Assembly (NCBI GenBank): GCA_039619475.1
Contig: CM077115.1
Coordinates: 449,179,292 to 449,243,291, forward strand
DNA: 64,000 nt
Direction: 5' to 3'
Origin: Icerya purchasi
Lineage: Eukaryota > Arthropoda > Insecta > Hemiptera > Monophlebidae
Part shown: positions 1 to 15,100 of the stretch, in pieces
Layout: every line of letters begins with the position of its first letter
Numbering within the stretch: the stretch's first letter is position 1
Notes under the pieces: generated by a model
Seen by the model: the letters and a program-made list of their open reading frames with translations, nothing else
Told to the model about the DNA's origin: nothing
The model's database searches: none
Translations under genes and position numbers: made by a program

Positions 1-3000
1 TGCGACGAATATTATCCTTCTTTAGAAGATAAAAGCTGCCTGACATCATAAAAATGGAAGAAAACTGCGTGTCTCTTCTATCAAATTTTCAAAAATGCTA
101 TCATCTTATACATACAGATAACAAAGGGAACTTTTACAGGAAAATTATAGCCGATATCGTTAATTTCATATTTTGACTTTGTGTCGACTTCAGAAACGTT
201 TTGCATAGAAGAATCATTTTCTCTCTCATTGTTATGTAAAAATTTTTGAAAAAATATTGTTCTTCTTTTTTACGAAAACAAAATATTTTTTGCGTGGAAT
301 GGCAATATTTGAATGTAGTTGCAGTACATTATTTAGAAAATATATTCTATTTACCGTTAAAAAATGAAAAATCAAGAATAAACAGGAGAAAAATAGTAAT
401 AATAAATAATAAAAAAAAGAAAAATAAAGTTTAGTGCAATGTATTAATATATTTTTAAGACCATTCTGTTTCAATTAAACGAATCTCTCTTTATATATGT
501 ATATATAGGAATTCAATTTTTATGCATAATTGGTCACTGAAACAACGACAGAATATACGCGGGCATATTGGCACAACGACTAACTTTTCTTAAAATCTCG
601 AAATTTAGCGATTGAAATAATCAGTACTGATCAGCCGATTATCTGAAATTCCTTTACGAAGAAAATTAAATCCTACGTCGAGACGCGTCAACAGTGTAAT
701 AATAATATCCAATAAGCTGCCTAAAATTGTATTTACTAAAGCCGATTTTGTACAGAAAACAGTTACCGGTATATCTACTATAGCGACGAAAACGTATTTA
801 AATATAGTTATTTAAAAGTTAAATTTCAAACGAGATACATTGAAATTTTGCCGAAGTGTAAAGAAAAATGTAAGCCTACGGCTGAAATAGAGTAATAGAT
901 TCTCGTATTCATATTATAGATATTACTGATGAGATGTAATTTTTAAAATGTACATGTAATTTTTTTCCTTATTAGAACATTTTTATTTTCTTCCTCTGGG
1001 CACAAAACTAAAGTTAAAATTGAAACTTAGATTCTAAAAGAAAACATAAGAAAACTTGATTCAACAAATAAGTATATATTAAAAAACTTTTACAATTATG
1101 TGTACAACTTCAACGAGAAAAACAAAAATAGGAAAAAATATCATGGTAATACGGAAGTAATAAATTAAAATTACATACAGTATCGCAACAATAAAGACAA
1201 GAAAACTAGCAGAAAGACATTATAGACGTTTAATACTATTACAATTAATACAATATGTAATTGTACAAATAAAAATTAAAAATTCACGCTTTTTTTTTTC
1301 TTTTTAGGTTATATAATGTTTTTCTCTCTTTCTCTCTTGCACACGCACATTCTTTATAGATACATAAAAAAATTAGGTATTAGTTTTAATTAAAAATTCA
1401 TTTTTAAAAATATTTTAACTTCAAACATATTAAATCGTTCTTAATTAAAACTACAATAATTTAGAATAAAATTAACGTACCTAGTACACGTTTTTCGGTT
1501 ATCGCGGAACGGAGAAATTAACAACCATAGACAAAAAACACATTATCAGAATCGTCAGATTTGTAAAATATTACGAAATATTAATATTTTTTAATTTTCA
1601 TTCCTTAAAAGTCGATCAATCTTTACAATACGGATTGCAAAATCAATTGCTAATTAGACAAATTGGTAGCAAAAGCAGACAACGGTACGAACTGTTTTAA
1701 ATTCTATTTTCGATAGCCTAAAAATGAAGGTATAGATGATATTCTTTTCTTAGAAAATTCATTATCAATAGAATTTTCAATTTTAATCGTGTTTTAATTA
1801 TTACTAATTAAACTTCCGCTACATAACTGAGATCTATTTTGCGCACTACCTAACATTTACTTCTTTCGATTTGATTTATTCCTTTATCGGTTGTAGGCAT
1901 GTAAGCGGACATTTTCTTGACCTTTTCATTACCCCGGCGCAACATTTTTTTCACGTTTCTGCGTTTATCCTTTGTTTTCACATTTTCTTTTATCATATAT
2001 TCTGTATTTTCTGTTTTCTTTTGGGTCTCGAAAATTATGTGTACGCTTTTCAACAATCGCGTAATACTAGATACGTCAGTGTCAGCTCTGTTTGCGGATT
2101 TTATACAATATTCTTTCCTTTGTTTTTATTTTAAAAAAAACCTCTGTTTTTGTTGACCACTTCCACTTTAGTGGCACTAATGATTTTTTTTACACGTGTA
2201 AAGTTTATAAATAAACCCGTTATTAATAGAGAAACATTATGTTTAGTATAAATTTTTCACTGAAATGCAAGAAAATTCAATAAAAACGGTGTAATATATT
2301 TCCTCCATTGGTGCTCTTATTTATTCGGTAAACATGGAATAACGACGAAAATACTGATATAAAACATGCTATTAAATTTTGTTGAAATTATTTCAAAAAA
2401 TCTACCGATTTAAAGTAATGATTCTTCTCCGATAAATATTAATTTCGCCACGAGAAAGTTGACTACAACGAGAATAATGTTACACTTATAGAAAGTGTGT
2501 GAATTTTTCGATTAAGTTTACTGGCCATATATAATATATGCACATATGCGTACAAATATATACAGGCACACACATCTAGAATCTTTATGGCCATTTTGAA
2601 ATAAAATTTGCTTTGAAATTTCCCTAGACCAATAACAGTTTTATCTGTTAAATTCGTATAATTCGTAATGCGCTACTGATATTTCAATATGTTCAACATC
2701 AAAATGTAAAAAAAAAAAAACAAAAAACGCCCGGGCTACAAAATATTTTTAATTTTTTATAACATTTGGCCAGTGTATATTCGACTAGAAAGATTCAGTA
2801 CCACTTACATATATCAGTTTTCTTTAGAAATTGTAGTTCAGAGTTTACAACAAAAATAAATTTTTGCAAACAAAAATTTTTTAATACATAGAAAAGAATC
2901 ACTTCACTTTATACAAAATAAAAGATGCTATTATTATTGAAATTCTTGTAATTTCGAAATAATGCTTTTTTTTTTTTTGTTTTTCAAAAATTGCAAGTAA

Positions 3001-4436
3001 GTTTGGTGAAATATTTTCTTTAATAACTACATTCGTCAACAATAATGAATATTATAACCGTATATACATATTTCTACCTGCACTGGACTAAAATAGATTG
3101 TTACGGTACATTGATATTAGAAGTATTGCGCGCGCTTTACTGAATAACTGAGTGTTAAATACGCACGCATCTGCTGCAAAATTCGATTGTGACGAGATGC
3201 GGCAATGCACGAATTTAAACAAAATGTGGAATTAATATTAAGATCATTACATAAGAATTACGAGTATAGCAGCAACAATAATGATGTTAAGCTTAAAAGG
3301 TATTCGAGAAGTAAAAAAGAAAAAAATGAAATAAAATCCTTAAAAATAATTTAGAACAGCCTATAACAGATGTCGAATGAATGATAAATATGTATGTCAC
3401 ATACGTTTGAAAAAAAAAAATCTGTAATGATACTCTTTTACATTTGTAGAAAAATCCAGTTATCCGCTCTCTTTCGGATCACTTTAGCGCCGATCAATCC
3501 GATGCGCACAAACAATATGTTTCAGCCATTCTGTGTTCTAAATGTCGTTCAAAAAAAAAAAAAAATTTTTTAAAACATCGAGTAAAATAAAACTGATTGA
3601 ATAATACGTTGCTATTTGTATGATACGATTTTCTAGAGTTAAAGGCAAATTTCTGCCTGAAAATATAAGACTGCCCGTTCACAGTTGAACTGATCGGTCA
3701 ATTAGTCCGTGATTAGAGTTAAAAACTAATCGATGAGCATATATACGGACACAGTTTGTGATTGAAGGGTCCGAGATTTATAAGGTCGGCGTTGTCAGTT
3801 GATTTAAAAATACATACCTACCCGGGGCCATTTGAGTTTGCACCTTTATACACCTTTACTCACCTTTATTAGCTTCTTTCATTTTCGTTAACATTATTTA
3901 TTCTGGGACTTTTTCTGCGTACTTTTTTTTCTTTTTCGTACGAATGTTGAATTTTATTTCCATTTTATTAATACATATCTTTTCTAAATTACAAGGACGT
4001 ATTTTCTAAACTAACTCGAAAAACCCGAAAAAAAGTTATTTTCATAAATGTTTCGAAGGCCCATACGATTAAGCTTAATTCTGCCGTTGATCCGAATTCA
4101 AAAGTCATTTTTTAAATATACTTATTACGACTTGTTTTTTTATTTTTTAATTTACATTTTTAAAAAACTTTTTATTTTGCAATTTGTCTGAATTCGACGA
4201 CGGATAATCGCAAATGAGTTAATTTTTTGTGGACATTGAAACGAGGTACACGTTAGGCGGAATTAGTTTTATCAACAACAACAGTCGAAGTATTTTTGTG
4301 CAGAAAACGGCGCGATAAACATACGAGTGATCGCACAATAATCCCGTTCTGTTAAATAAACCACTATGCGCGTGCATGATTATTTTAATAAATGCTGAAG
4401 TATAAGGTAAATTATTAAAATTTTTAACTTACATTC
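1..4436. other. 3' flank of the ATP9-type gene, no gene recognised
   Basis: AT-rich DNA after the stop codon of the minus-strand P4-ATPase gene. It must include that gene's 3' UTR, whose end I cannot place. Short open frames here (for example near 1850-2150) have no recognisable similarity, no repeated codon pattern and overlap each other on both strands, so I do not call them genes. No convincing transposon ends were seen. Confidence 0.6.
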
Positions 4437-4570
4437 TTAGGACAACTTGGTGTAACTAGGGGGCGAAATTTTCTTCCTCAACAATTTGATTATATAAAGT
4501 GGTAAACAACTAACCAACGTAATCAGAGTCACTTTAACCAGAAATTCCTTCGTTTTTAGGAAGTTCGCAT
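4437..4570 (-). CDS. ATP9 exon 18: last membrane segment, C-terminus and stop
   Basis: Forty-three codons plus TAA. Starts in a split Asp codon after a TTGCAG acceptor, reads [19 protein letters not shown] and ends [12 protein letters not shown], the class-specific C-terminus. A (CA)(TA)(TG) microsatellite lies 60 bp upstream inside the preceding intron. Confidence 0.95.
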
Positions 4571-4633
4571 CTGCAATAAAACATGAGTGATAAATAATTG
4601 ATATAAAATAAATAGATATATGAGTATACACAT

Positions 4634-4687
<54 letters not shown>

Positions 4688-7600
4688 CGAAAGGGTTCGT
4701 GTAACTTGATTTAAAGTGAGGTAACCTTTCGGACCCGCACTTATGAAGTTTATATTTTTTAAGTGGATAGATGTCTTAAACTTATTGAACATTAGGCTTT
4801 TTACAATTAAGCTACCATGAAGAAACATGTTGCGCGGCCGACGAATTTATCAAATGAAAACTCCACAGGAGACGGACAGGAAAATTCCCCCCGATGAATC
4901 TCACTGCGGGCGCGTGCTCGAGTGTTACTCAAAGAAAAAAGTAAAAGGCCGCAGTTTTGAAATTTAACACAGTGGTGGGTTTCCGGTAGCAATATACAAT
5001 ATTATCTAAAAAATTGGAATCCATATTTACTTTAAACTTAATAAAATTATTTTAAAATTTTAGCCTTACATGATAGATGTACTACGAATATACAGTATTA
5101 CGATGTGTACTGCATATAAAATCGAGAAGCCGGAAATAATTATTTTAATTTTAATGTAGGAATATATTTTTGTTAACCAGAAGTACTTAAAATATGTGTA
5201 AAGTGACACAATTTTTGCGCATGAGCGAAGCGACAGTCTCAGGAGTGAGGCTTCTAGTAATGGAATAAAATCTTATATGTTGTAAAATATTAAGTAAATT
5301 CAATTTTTTGTAATGGCCGAAGTGCATATTTAAATTTTATACATGAAATAATATAAATATTTTAGACTTCGCGTTTTGCTAATCAATTTGATTGTTTATC
5401 CGTCGGACAGTCGCGATCAGTAGCCAGTGAGATGGAACTATTCTTTTAAAGTCCCTATCAATACTTCGTTTAGTAGCCTTCGTTGATTCATCCTTAAGCC
5501 TCTTTCAGTAGTATCAAACCATCTCTAGGGGCTTTTTGTCAATTTAAAAAGGAATTTCAAATTGGCACGCTGCTCGATCTTTTTGTCACACATTTTTCCC
5601 GTTAAACTATTCGGAATACATTTTCTAGTACGCACGGTTTGGAAATACCACTGCATTAGTTGCTGAATAGCTCAGCGATTACTTTGTACGTTCGGTTGAA
5701 CGTTTTTTGTTACATTCCATCGGCATATAAATTTCAAATAGAAGCAGTAATCAACTATTTCGGATGAGATTAAATTGAGATTAAAGATATAAAACAGAAT
5801 TCAAATACATTTAGCTCCATTTTAATTAACATGATCAACTACTCTACAAAGGAAACCAGCACTCTAGGTGGACTAAAAAGAGGTACTATCAGATTTTATA
5901 TAAAAAAAGAACGATTATAAATAAGATAATTAAGAGACGATAGAGAGGGAACTAATTTATAATTACTTTTATGGCCAACCTAAAGTTATTAAATTGATAG
6001 TCCATGAATTATTAATTAAACACTTGGAAAATACGGATATTGAAAACAATCAACTAACTTGGTTTAAAAATAGGGAAGTATAGTAAAAATCGCGGGGAAT
6101 AAAAGTAGTAGAAAAATTGTACAGAACAGGGTAGGAAATTGGCTGGAACATTTTTTCGATGTACACAACGCATTTCACAAGCATATTGAAAATGCAAACG
6201 TGTTTTACTGACAACATTGTTCATTAATTGAACATAAACATACAGAGATGACCGAGAAATTATTACAGGAGAATATTAATAATTTCAGTAAATGGGCACA
6301 CATGATAAGAGGTTATGCGTAAATATAAATAAATCAAAATTATTACACATTCGAAATGGTTCTAAACATAAGATACGTGATCCACGAATTATTCTCCATA
6401 ATAACGATCTCGTACATGTGTTGCAGAAAGTGAACTATACACATTCATGTTTTTGCTTATCTTTAGAAGGAGTAAAAGATTTTAAATACCTAGGAATTCA
6501 TCTAGATAAATCCTTTAGCCGGGAAAAATACATACAAAGTCTAAATTTTTAAAAAAGACAGTAAATTTCAGCATTATATAAAATGAAACAGATGCTGCCA
6601 TAATACACTATAACGCAACAATAGGATTTTATATGAAATACAGATAAAGAGGGGGTCTGGCTAAGAAAATGAAAACCAATAAAATAGACAAAATACAAAA
6701 AAGTTTGTTTGAAATTGATATTAACCTACTGAAAACAAAACGACCCTACGGAAGAAAAATAATGAAATGAATCCGAAGATGTTATTAAAATTCAACATCA
6801 GTAACATTAAACTATCACCTAGACAAAAAAACCGAATAAGAAATAAAAATAATACATATTGCATCTATCCTCGAAGGGCAATATATTACAAAAAGAAAAA
6901 AAAAAAAATGTTTGTAGAAAAAAGATATACAAAAATTACCGAAAGAATAGTGTAAAAATTAAAAAAAAAAAAAAAACAAAAACAATTCACGATCTTAATT
7001 AGCCTGTTTTATATTATTTACTTTTATTTTTTTATTTTTCTTTACGTTTTGCTTCTACTTTTCGTGCATAAAATTTTCTTCTATTACTCATTCATTTTTT
7101 TTTATTTTCCACTACTGTTATTTTCTATACAATTCAAAGAAGTTCATGCAGATGACTTAGGAATGAAATGTACTCGTGTACAGATGTGTATTTACGGTAT
7201 GTGTAGCATGTACATAGATGTATGTATATGAGGTGTGTTAAAAAAGTAACGGGAATTTTGTAATTGCGCGCGTGCATCTTGTTTATTGAGTCAAGTCGAT
7301 TGATTGCACTGTCAGTAACGTACGTGTCAAATATCAAGCAGCTGCAATGCTTAGGACGTGCTTACCACGATTTCTTTTTGTGGAAAAATGTCGCATCAGA
7401 GAATTTGTGTGAAGTTTTGTGTTAAAAATGGAATTAAGTGCAGAAAGGCATTCAAAATGTTAAAGGAGGCTATTGGCAACAATACTATGTCACAAACGCG
7501 TGGTTTATGAATGGTACAAACGCTTTCAGGAAGACTGAGAAGACACAGAAGATGACAAGAGGTCTGGGCGACCTAACACGTCCAACAGTGACGAAAACGT

Positions 7601-9140
7601 GGAAAAAATTAAACAGATTGTGCTTGCTAATAGAATAATTACTATTAGACAGGTTTTGTTCCGAAACTAATGAATTTTCAACAGAAACAGCATCGGGTAA
7701 CCATTGTTGAACAATTGTTTAATGACAACAGACTTGTTTAAACGCGTTATAACTGGTGATGAAACGTGGGTATATAGCTACAACATCCGCACGAAGGCTC
7801 AATCGTCTCGATGGAAGTTTTCTGAATAGCCAAGACCAAAAAAAGCACGTGAAGTTCGGTCAAATATGAACGCCCTTCTAACCGTTTTCTTTGATTGGAA
7901 TGGAATAGTTCATTACGAATTTTTACCGACTGGCCGTACAGTCAATAATAAGTATTATCTGCACGTTTTTCGTAATTTGCGTGAGGCATCCGGAAAAAAC
8001 GACCCGAACTATGGAGAAACAACTCGTGGATTTTGCACCACGACAACTCACCAGCACACACCGCTTTGCTTATCCAACAGTTCGTGGTAGTATAACATCG
8101 CTGTAGTGCCGCAACCAGCCTATTCTCCAGACATGGCACCCTGCGACATTTTCCTATTTCCCCAACTCAAAAGATAAGTTTTTCAACAATAGATGAGATA
8201 AAGTCAAAATTGCACAGCAAGCTCAAGACCATACCTAAAAGAGCATTCCAACAGTGTTTCGAAAATTGGAAACTACGGTGGCATAACTGCATAATATCAA
8301 AGGGGGACTAGTTTGAAGGAGATATCATAAATATTGAAGGTTAGGTAAGTACTTTTTGAAAAAATTACGAAATTCCCGTTACTTTTTAATCATATTTAGA
8401 CAGATATAAAATTAGCTTAATTTTATTACGTTTATGTAAATATCAAGAATTAATTGTAAACTTGTTAATATGAATAAACGATAATAGGAGTGCCGGATGC
8501 TCACGCAACGGGCGTACTTGCTCTGAGACCCGCAACTAATTTCAAAAATAATATAAAAAATTGCGGCATATACACTAATGCACTTCCATATATGAATAGT
8601 AAAACTATGCTATTTAAACCTTATTCCCTTTTCCTCTACAATAACACAAGTCACGCAGAAAACACAGTTTTGATATTTAATAGCTACACCTCGCTCATTT
8701 AATAGTTTAACATATTTGTTTTATGAATTCAGATAATTCTAAATAAAATACAATTATAGAAATAGAGCCATATATGCACATATTTTTACTTATAGTTTTT
8801 TCTACTAAAAATATAGCCACATTGATCCAGACGATATTTACTAAAGAATTCCCTTTTATGTGTATAGTAAGATATATAACGTTAAATACTTACCGAAATA
8901 ATTTTTAAATACAACTAGGGAAAGTATATATACAGATAAACTGAAGAGTTCTGCGATGATAATCAAATAATGCCAAGTGCGTACGGTTAACGCAACCATA
9001 ATCAGTTCTGTTAATATCAGCGCGGTGAAACTGATTGCAACAATGTGAATAAATTCATCTTCAAACAACAGGAATGCGCCATACATTATGACACCACCTA
9101 GAATAATACCGTTGAAAATAAATCACTAATATTTTCCATA

Positions 9141-9179
<39 letters not shown>

Positions 9180-12100
9180 CAAAAAACAATCCAATACAAC
9201 AATAGTGAGATTACCATAGAGCACTTAGCACTAAACTACAATGAATGAGCGGTAACCATTTTATTTAGATTATTATTTTAATTTTAAAAAAATATAAAAA
9301 ATTCTACAGAAAAGCTTTTATTTATTAATGTAATAAAAATAAGGGAAATAATTTTTCTAGATTCATCAAGTTGGGACATTTGAAAAGAATGAGATCCAAG
9401 CGTTCGTCGATATTAATGTGAAATGTTATTTTTTGGACCAACGTTTTTATTTAATTCTTTTAAAACATCCCAATTTGATGGGTCTGTAACAATTATTTTC
9501 CTTATTTTTATTGCATTAATAAATAAGTCTTTCTGTAATTTTTTTTTTATATTATTTTAATTTTCAGTTTTTAGTTACACTTGCGCAGAAAAATATTTTT
9601 CCCCATTTCCGACATGTTTATTACAATTTTCATATATTACAAATTATTTTTTTTATTTATTCACAAAGCGCTATCGAAAGAGAAAGTCGAAGGGTATGAA
9701 ATTTTTCGTATAACAATTTTAGTTTTAAATAACACGATTTACTAAACTAATAGTGAGAAATAATCGATCAGATTTTTATTTGCACTTTTTTATGAAGTTT
9801 TTCCAACCTAAAACCCTACATATTGATGCGAACCGGCGCAACTTGGTTCCAAAATTCAAAATTATTTGTTGTTGCGTCGTATATTTATGCGGCACTATCT
9901 TTCGGTTAATTTGTAGAAGGAATTAGTATACACGTGTCGAATATCGGTATCGGATTATATCAGGCTCGTAAAGTTCGTTGCACTGTCTGTGTTAGTAAAA
10001 GGAGCTAACTGGGGAGATTCATTAAAATTAGCACCCGCAATAAGGGATCCGGATTTCGAATATTAGCGCCTCGAACAGGAACATCGAATTTCCTAATTCA
10101 TAAAATTGGTTCCAAACTGAGGGACGAGTGCTCGGAACATTTTATTTTCGCGGAATTTTGGAAAACCCCCGAATTAGCAACACAATGGTTTCTTCACAAA
10201 CTTTCTACAGGTCCAGAAATCTACTTAGGTGTCAATTTTCATAAAAATTGGCCTTGCTATTTTCGAAATCCTAGGCGTTCCAAGATTTGTAGGAATACAA
10301 GAATGCGAGATAACCAATACGAAGGTCAAGTTAAATAAGAGCCTTTAACAACGTAAAATATCGTTTTTCTTTCTATCCTTTTTATGAAATGTTTTAATTT
10401 CGGTTACATAAAATTCTCACGATACAAATTTATATCTCATACGCTGTTTTCAATTTTTTTGAGTCTTATAGTAGCGAGTACCGAGACGGCAATAAAATAA
10501 TTAATAATGATTATAGATACAGAGGTCTACTGATAATTTATAATTTTGATATTCGTAAGTTCTGTTCTATAAACAGTAAATAGATGCAGTACATATCTGA
10601 TCATTCTTTAAAAATTATTAAACGCATCTACACTCATACTTACATGGAAGGATATATACATACATATACAAATAAAAGAATAAAATATAAAAAACAAGGT
10701 TTGCACCCTATCATTATCTCACTTTTACCTATGTTATAATTACTGTATATTAAATTTTAATAATAATAACTATATAAAACGAAAGTATATAAATTCAAAT
10801 TTAAGCATTAACTACTCGGGTAAAAGAGTAATAATAGCCAAGCACGAATGAATTCAAAATCTTTTTGTATAAATCCGCGCAGGCGAATTGCACAGGTTAG
10901 AAGAGCAGCAGATGTGTTACTATCCATTGAAACCAATCGCGCAATCATCCGGTTTACAATACGTTGCCAAATATTGCGCAATGCAAATTGTTTTTCAAAC
11001 GATTTACGCTTGTGGATTAACTTTACTGTGATCATAAAAATTACGCTTGTTTCATTTAATTTTTAATTAAACCGCATTTATTAAGGAATTCAAATACGCA
11101 CGATTAAGGTATAAAATTATTAAGTTCGAAACTATATAAGTCGCTTTTGTACTTACCTTGATAAATGCTAATTAAAACCCACATAAAAAAAGTCTTGAAT
11201 GATAAAGATCGGCCTTTGCTTAGTTCTTTATATAGTTCTGGATAAATTAAAGCTGTCTTACTGGACACGTCCTTGTCTAGTACTAAAGAAAAAACTGGAA
11301 ACATTGTGTAGATCGTTGCATAACTGTTGAAAACACATACCGCATATGAAAAAATCATTATTAACAAAAGCATTAAAAACGTTTTATAATTATTAATACG
11401 TATTTTCTGCGCATTTTCGAAAACTTATAATAAAAACCTTTAGAGTACCTCCTTTTTTTTTTTTTTTTTAATTTTCTTTTAAAAGAAGTTGCTATGTTTT
11501 CACAAAAATTCGCACTTCCATACAAAGAACTAGTGTTTTGATAACTGAACATACTAAATATTTTCCGTTATGATTTTTTCTTTCTTTTTGTTTTAAACGG
11601 AATTACTGAGATTTGAATTTGTCGACGTTTGTTTTGTGAAAACTCATTACCCTCCGTTAAGATAGATGAAATGCCTCTATTCCGGAATGGTTAAAATTAA
11701 CTGAGGCTAACGTTTTTGAAGTATTTAAGATAAGGCTTGGCCATATTTGTAGCTTCCGACGACTTGTGGTATAACATGCGTATAACCTAAAAACCATCAT
11801 TTTTAAAAGTTATTTTTTTTATCGTTATGAAAAAAATTAGGTTCATATAACACATGTTAGGGCTGCTATGTGTGAATTTTTAAAAGTATTAATATGCAGT
11901 TTATCTACCTTCAAAACACGTCCAAAGCATTTAAAATGTAATAAATTTGTTTATTAAAAGGGTTGTAAGTATTTTTTTTCTTTTCAAATAACTTTTTTTT
12001 TTTTTTATGTCAAATACAATAATTTAATGAGAAAATTGAGTTTCGGTTAGGGTCCTCACAAAAAATTCAAAAAAACTGATTTTTTGGGTTTTTTTATGGT

Positions 12101-15100
12101 TCCTGGTCGCTAATTCTTCGTAGATTATTTATATATAGTAAAAGTGATAATACCATCAAATTATACAGAAGAAAAAAAAAACGTTGAAAGCATGTGTGAC
12201 ACTTTTAGGAATAATGTTGCATCGTCGTTGAAAAATTCAGCAAATAAAATAATTCCAGACAAGTCAGCCCAGCGCTCATAGTATAACATTCGAAAATCTG
12301 AGTTAGTTCGAACTCGAATTTTTTTTCAATTGTTTGACGACTACATAGCTGGAAGAAGTGCATTTAAAAATTATCATACGGGAAAACTTTGATCCTAAAA
12401 ATTGTCTCAGTCAAGACCGTTAATAATGTAACGTACGATAGGATCATCATTTGACGTTACCGCTTATTAAGTGAACATACGTAATCGACACATCTCTCTT
12501 CCCAGTCTTATTGCTCGAATCCGAGCGTCGTGACTACCATTTGTATATTCTAGTTGTACAGATTAGTGCTCATGACAATTGTTATATGCGGTACGAATGT
12601 GTATACACGCAAGACTACACTCGGAACTGATTAGTAATCGTTTGGTTTATATCGACATATACGAATGCAGTGCTGTGTGTGTCTGCTGATGTGTACTACC
12701 TAGCGTGTATATGATGGTATACGTGGTGGTTTTCCATTGCCTTCCACATGACTATTAGCGAGTATTTTAATTTAATTTAATTTCTTGTAATCATTTCTAT
12801 GGTCGCCCGAGATCGAATCCAAGACTTCTTCATAATGGAAACGTCGCAAAGCGACATATAGTTGAACATAGGTTCCGTGTAGAAATAGTTCTCAGTTTTC
12901 ACGATTTTCTATAAATCGTTTGATATTCAAAGTTTTAGCTTCAGTTCAAATTCAATTATTTAAAAGTTGTATAAATTTTCTGAAATATGGAAAGTAGATA
13001 ATATATATATTAGAGATGAGCAAATCAATTCCGCTCAAGCAGTTTTGGGTACATATATGTATGTGTCCTTTCCAACTGCGGATATATATCTGCTTCTCAA
13101 CTCCAACTCCGATCGAGTTATCTATTTCATATCTAGTATGTATAATCGTAATCTTCAGCTGCGTATTCAACTCTAGATCCGCGTGGTGCTCGGAACGCAC
13201 AAAGCAACAGAATGTCCTTGAACACGATACGCGTTTCTTCGCGCAATTCCGATTTATTAGCTTTTTTTTTATAATTTTTTTTTTTTTGATAAAATAGCTA
13301 GTTCGCACCACGTTAAATAACACCTAGCATTAAATTCGTGGATCACATTACTCACTTAGACTTGAAAATGTTAAATCACACCATCATCGTAACTCCCTAT
13401 GCTGCAATCTGTGAATACGACGTTTGACAGTTGCGCCCGCAGCTGACGCCTTTCGGAGTGGAGATATATCAAATCACTCCGCCAGAGTTGAATTCAACTG
13501 TGTCCGGAATGATAACATTTGTTCGTTGTGTGACGTCTTTCGGAGTTGAGATATATTAAATCATGTGGTCGTCGGAGACATATCCGACTGTGTTCGATTT
13601 GCTTGCGAGATGAAAACCTATTTTTTTTTTCTTTTATAGGAATTCCCTTCTCGCTCAGCCCCTATCTTTCCACACATCCTTGACTACTGTTTATATAATA
13701 GAGAGATATTACGAATGGTGTTACAACTGTAGGGGTACTTAATTAAAATAAAATCTTATTTCGTATGAACCGTGAATGGAAATACATTTCAAATATAGCT
13801 GGAAATAAATTAAAATTGAGAATTTAACAGTATATCGAATATCAGAAAAAAATTGTTATTAAATAATAAAAATAAATATGAAATCAATTACATAATGCCC
13901 GGCTATTAGTTTAGCAAATTACGTTTAAAATCGTTAAAAATTTTAAACTTTTTTATGCAATAGAGAGATAACATGATTTCGATGTATATACGAAAGAGAC
14001 AGGTTATGAATTGGCTGGTTGTTTGCATAAAAATTGTTATTTTAAAAAAAAATTTAAGTAATTAATTAGAAAAATAATAAACAAAAAAGCCTAATGCTCG
14101 AATAAAAAGAGACCAATACATTATCGAAGACGAATTGTTTCAATATATATATATATATATATGCATGTGTGCGCGCGAACACGTGGCGCACACGTAATTG
14201 TTTTGGATAGCACACTTTTCGGGAAAAAATACGTTTAAAATTATTGCGACGTGGACTGCGTTGAAAAAAGAATATACAAAGCACCTCTAAGTAATGTTAA
14301 AATGTAAAGAGACTATATAAGAGTATTCCTTTCCTTTTTTTTCGAGCACAACAGCAACGGTCTGCCCCAGTCCTAAATTAAAGAAAGACTAAATGGTAAT
14401 TTTATTCGAGATACAATAAATATAGCTTGAGGAGGAACTATATTTAATGTAGGAAGGGAAAGAATGAACTGAGCATTATACGATATAAGGAGGTTGAATT
14501 AAAATAATTTACAGTGCAGGAGTGTTTAAAAACAAGAGACAGACATTCAAGTAACATGTGATTAGTGTTACCGGATGATCAAGATCTAAGGTACAAAAGG
14601 GCGAAGAAAAGCGAATATTGATGAAGGAAGAAAGGAATGGTAGAAACATAGCGACAAATAAAAATGGCGGCAGTTTTACGAAGAAAGGTAGAGTAGTTGA
14701 ACCAGATGTAAGATTGAGAAGATTGTATAAGAAGATATAAAGAATAATAATCAGAAGAATGGGAATAATGAATTAGACTAGATAGTGCGATGAAAGATTT
14801 TGTATTTGATGCGACGTGAGAAAGAACAGAGGTTGTTTTTCTAGAAGAAAAGTGCTATCTATAAAAGATAAAAAAGCATAAATAAATAATTTGAAGGAGA
14901 AGATGGGATGACGTAAAATTAAGAACCAGTAACTGGGAAGAGATCGATGAAACGGCAAAGCGTATAAGCAGAAAAAGGGTATCAGCAAAAGTTGTCTTCT
15001 TTTTGGTTTTAAGTATGGGGTTAAACTAGTATAAATTGTAACTCGACTTTTTTTTTTTTGTTCGAATTTTTATGCAACATTACCGAATTTGATCCTATAT

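Noticed and set aside
4629..4687. CRISPR-like or functional palindrome
   Set aside because: It is a simple (CA)(TA)(TG) microsatellite.
12952..13323. 123-codon minus-strand open frame
   Set aside because: Rich in Ile and Lys runs from homopolymers, overlapped by plus-strand frames, no recognisable family.
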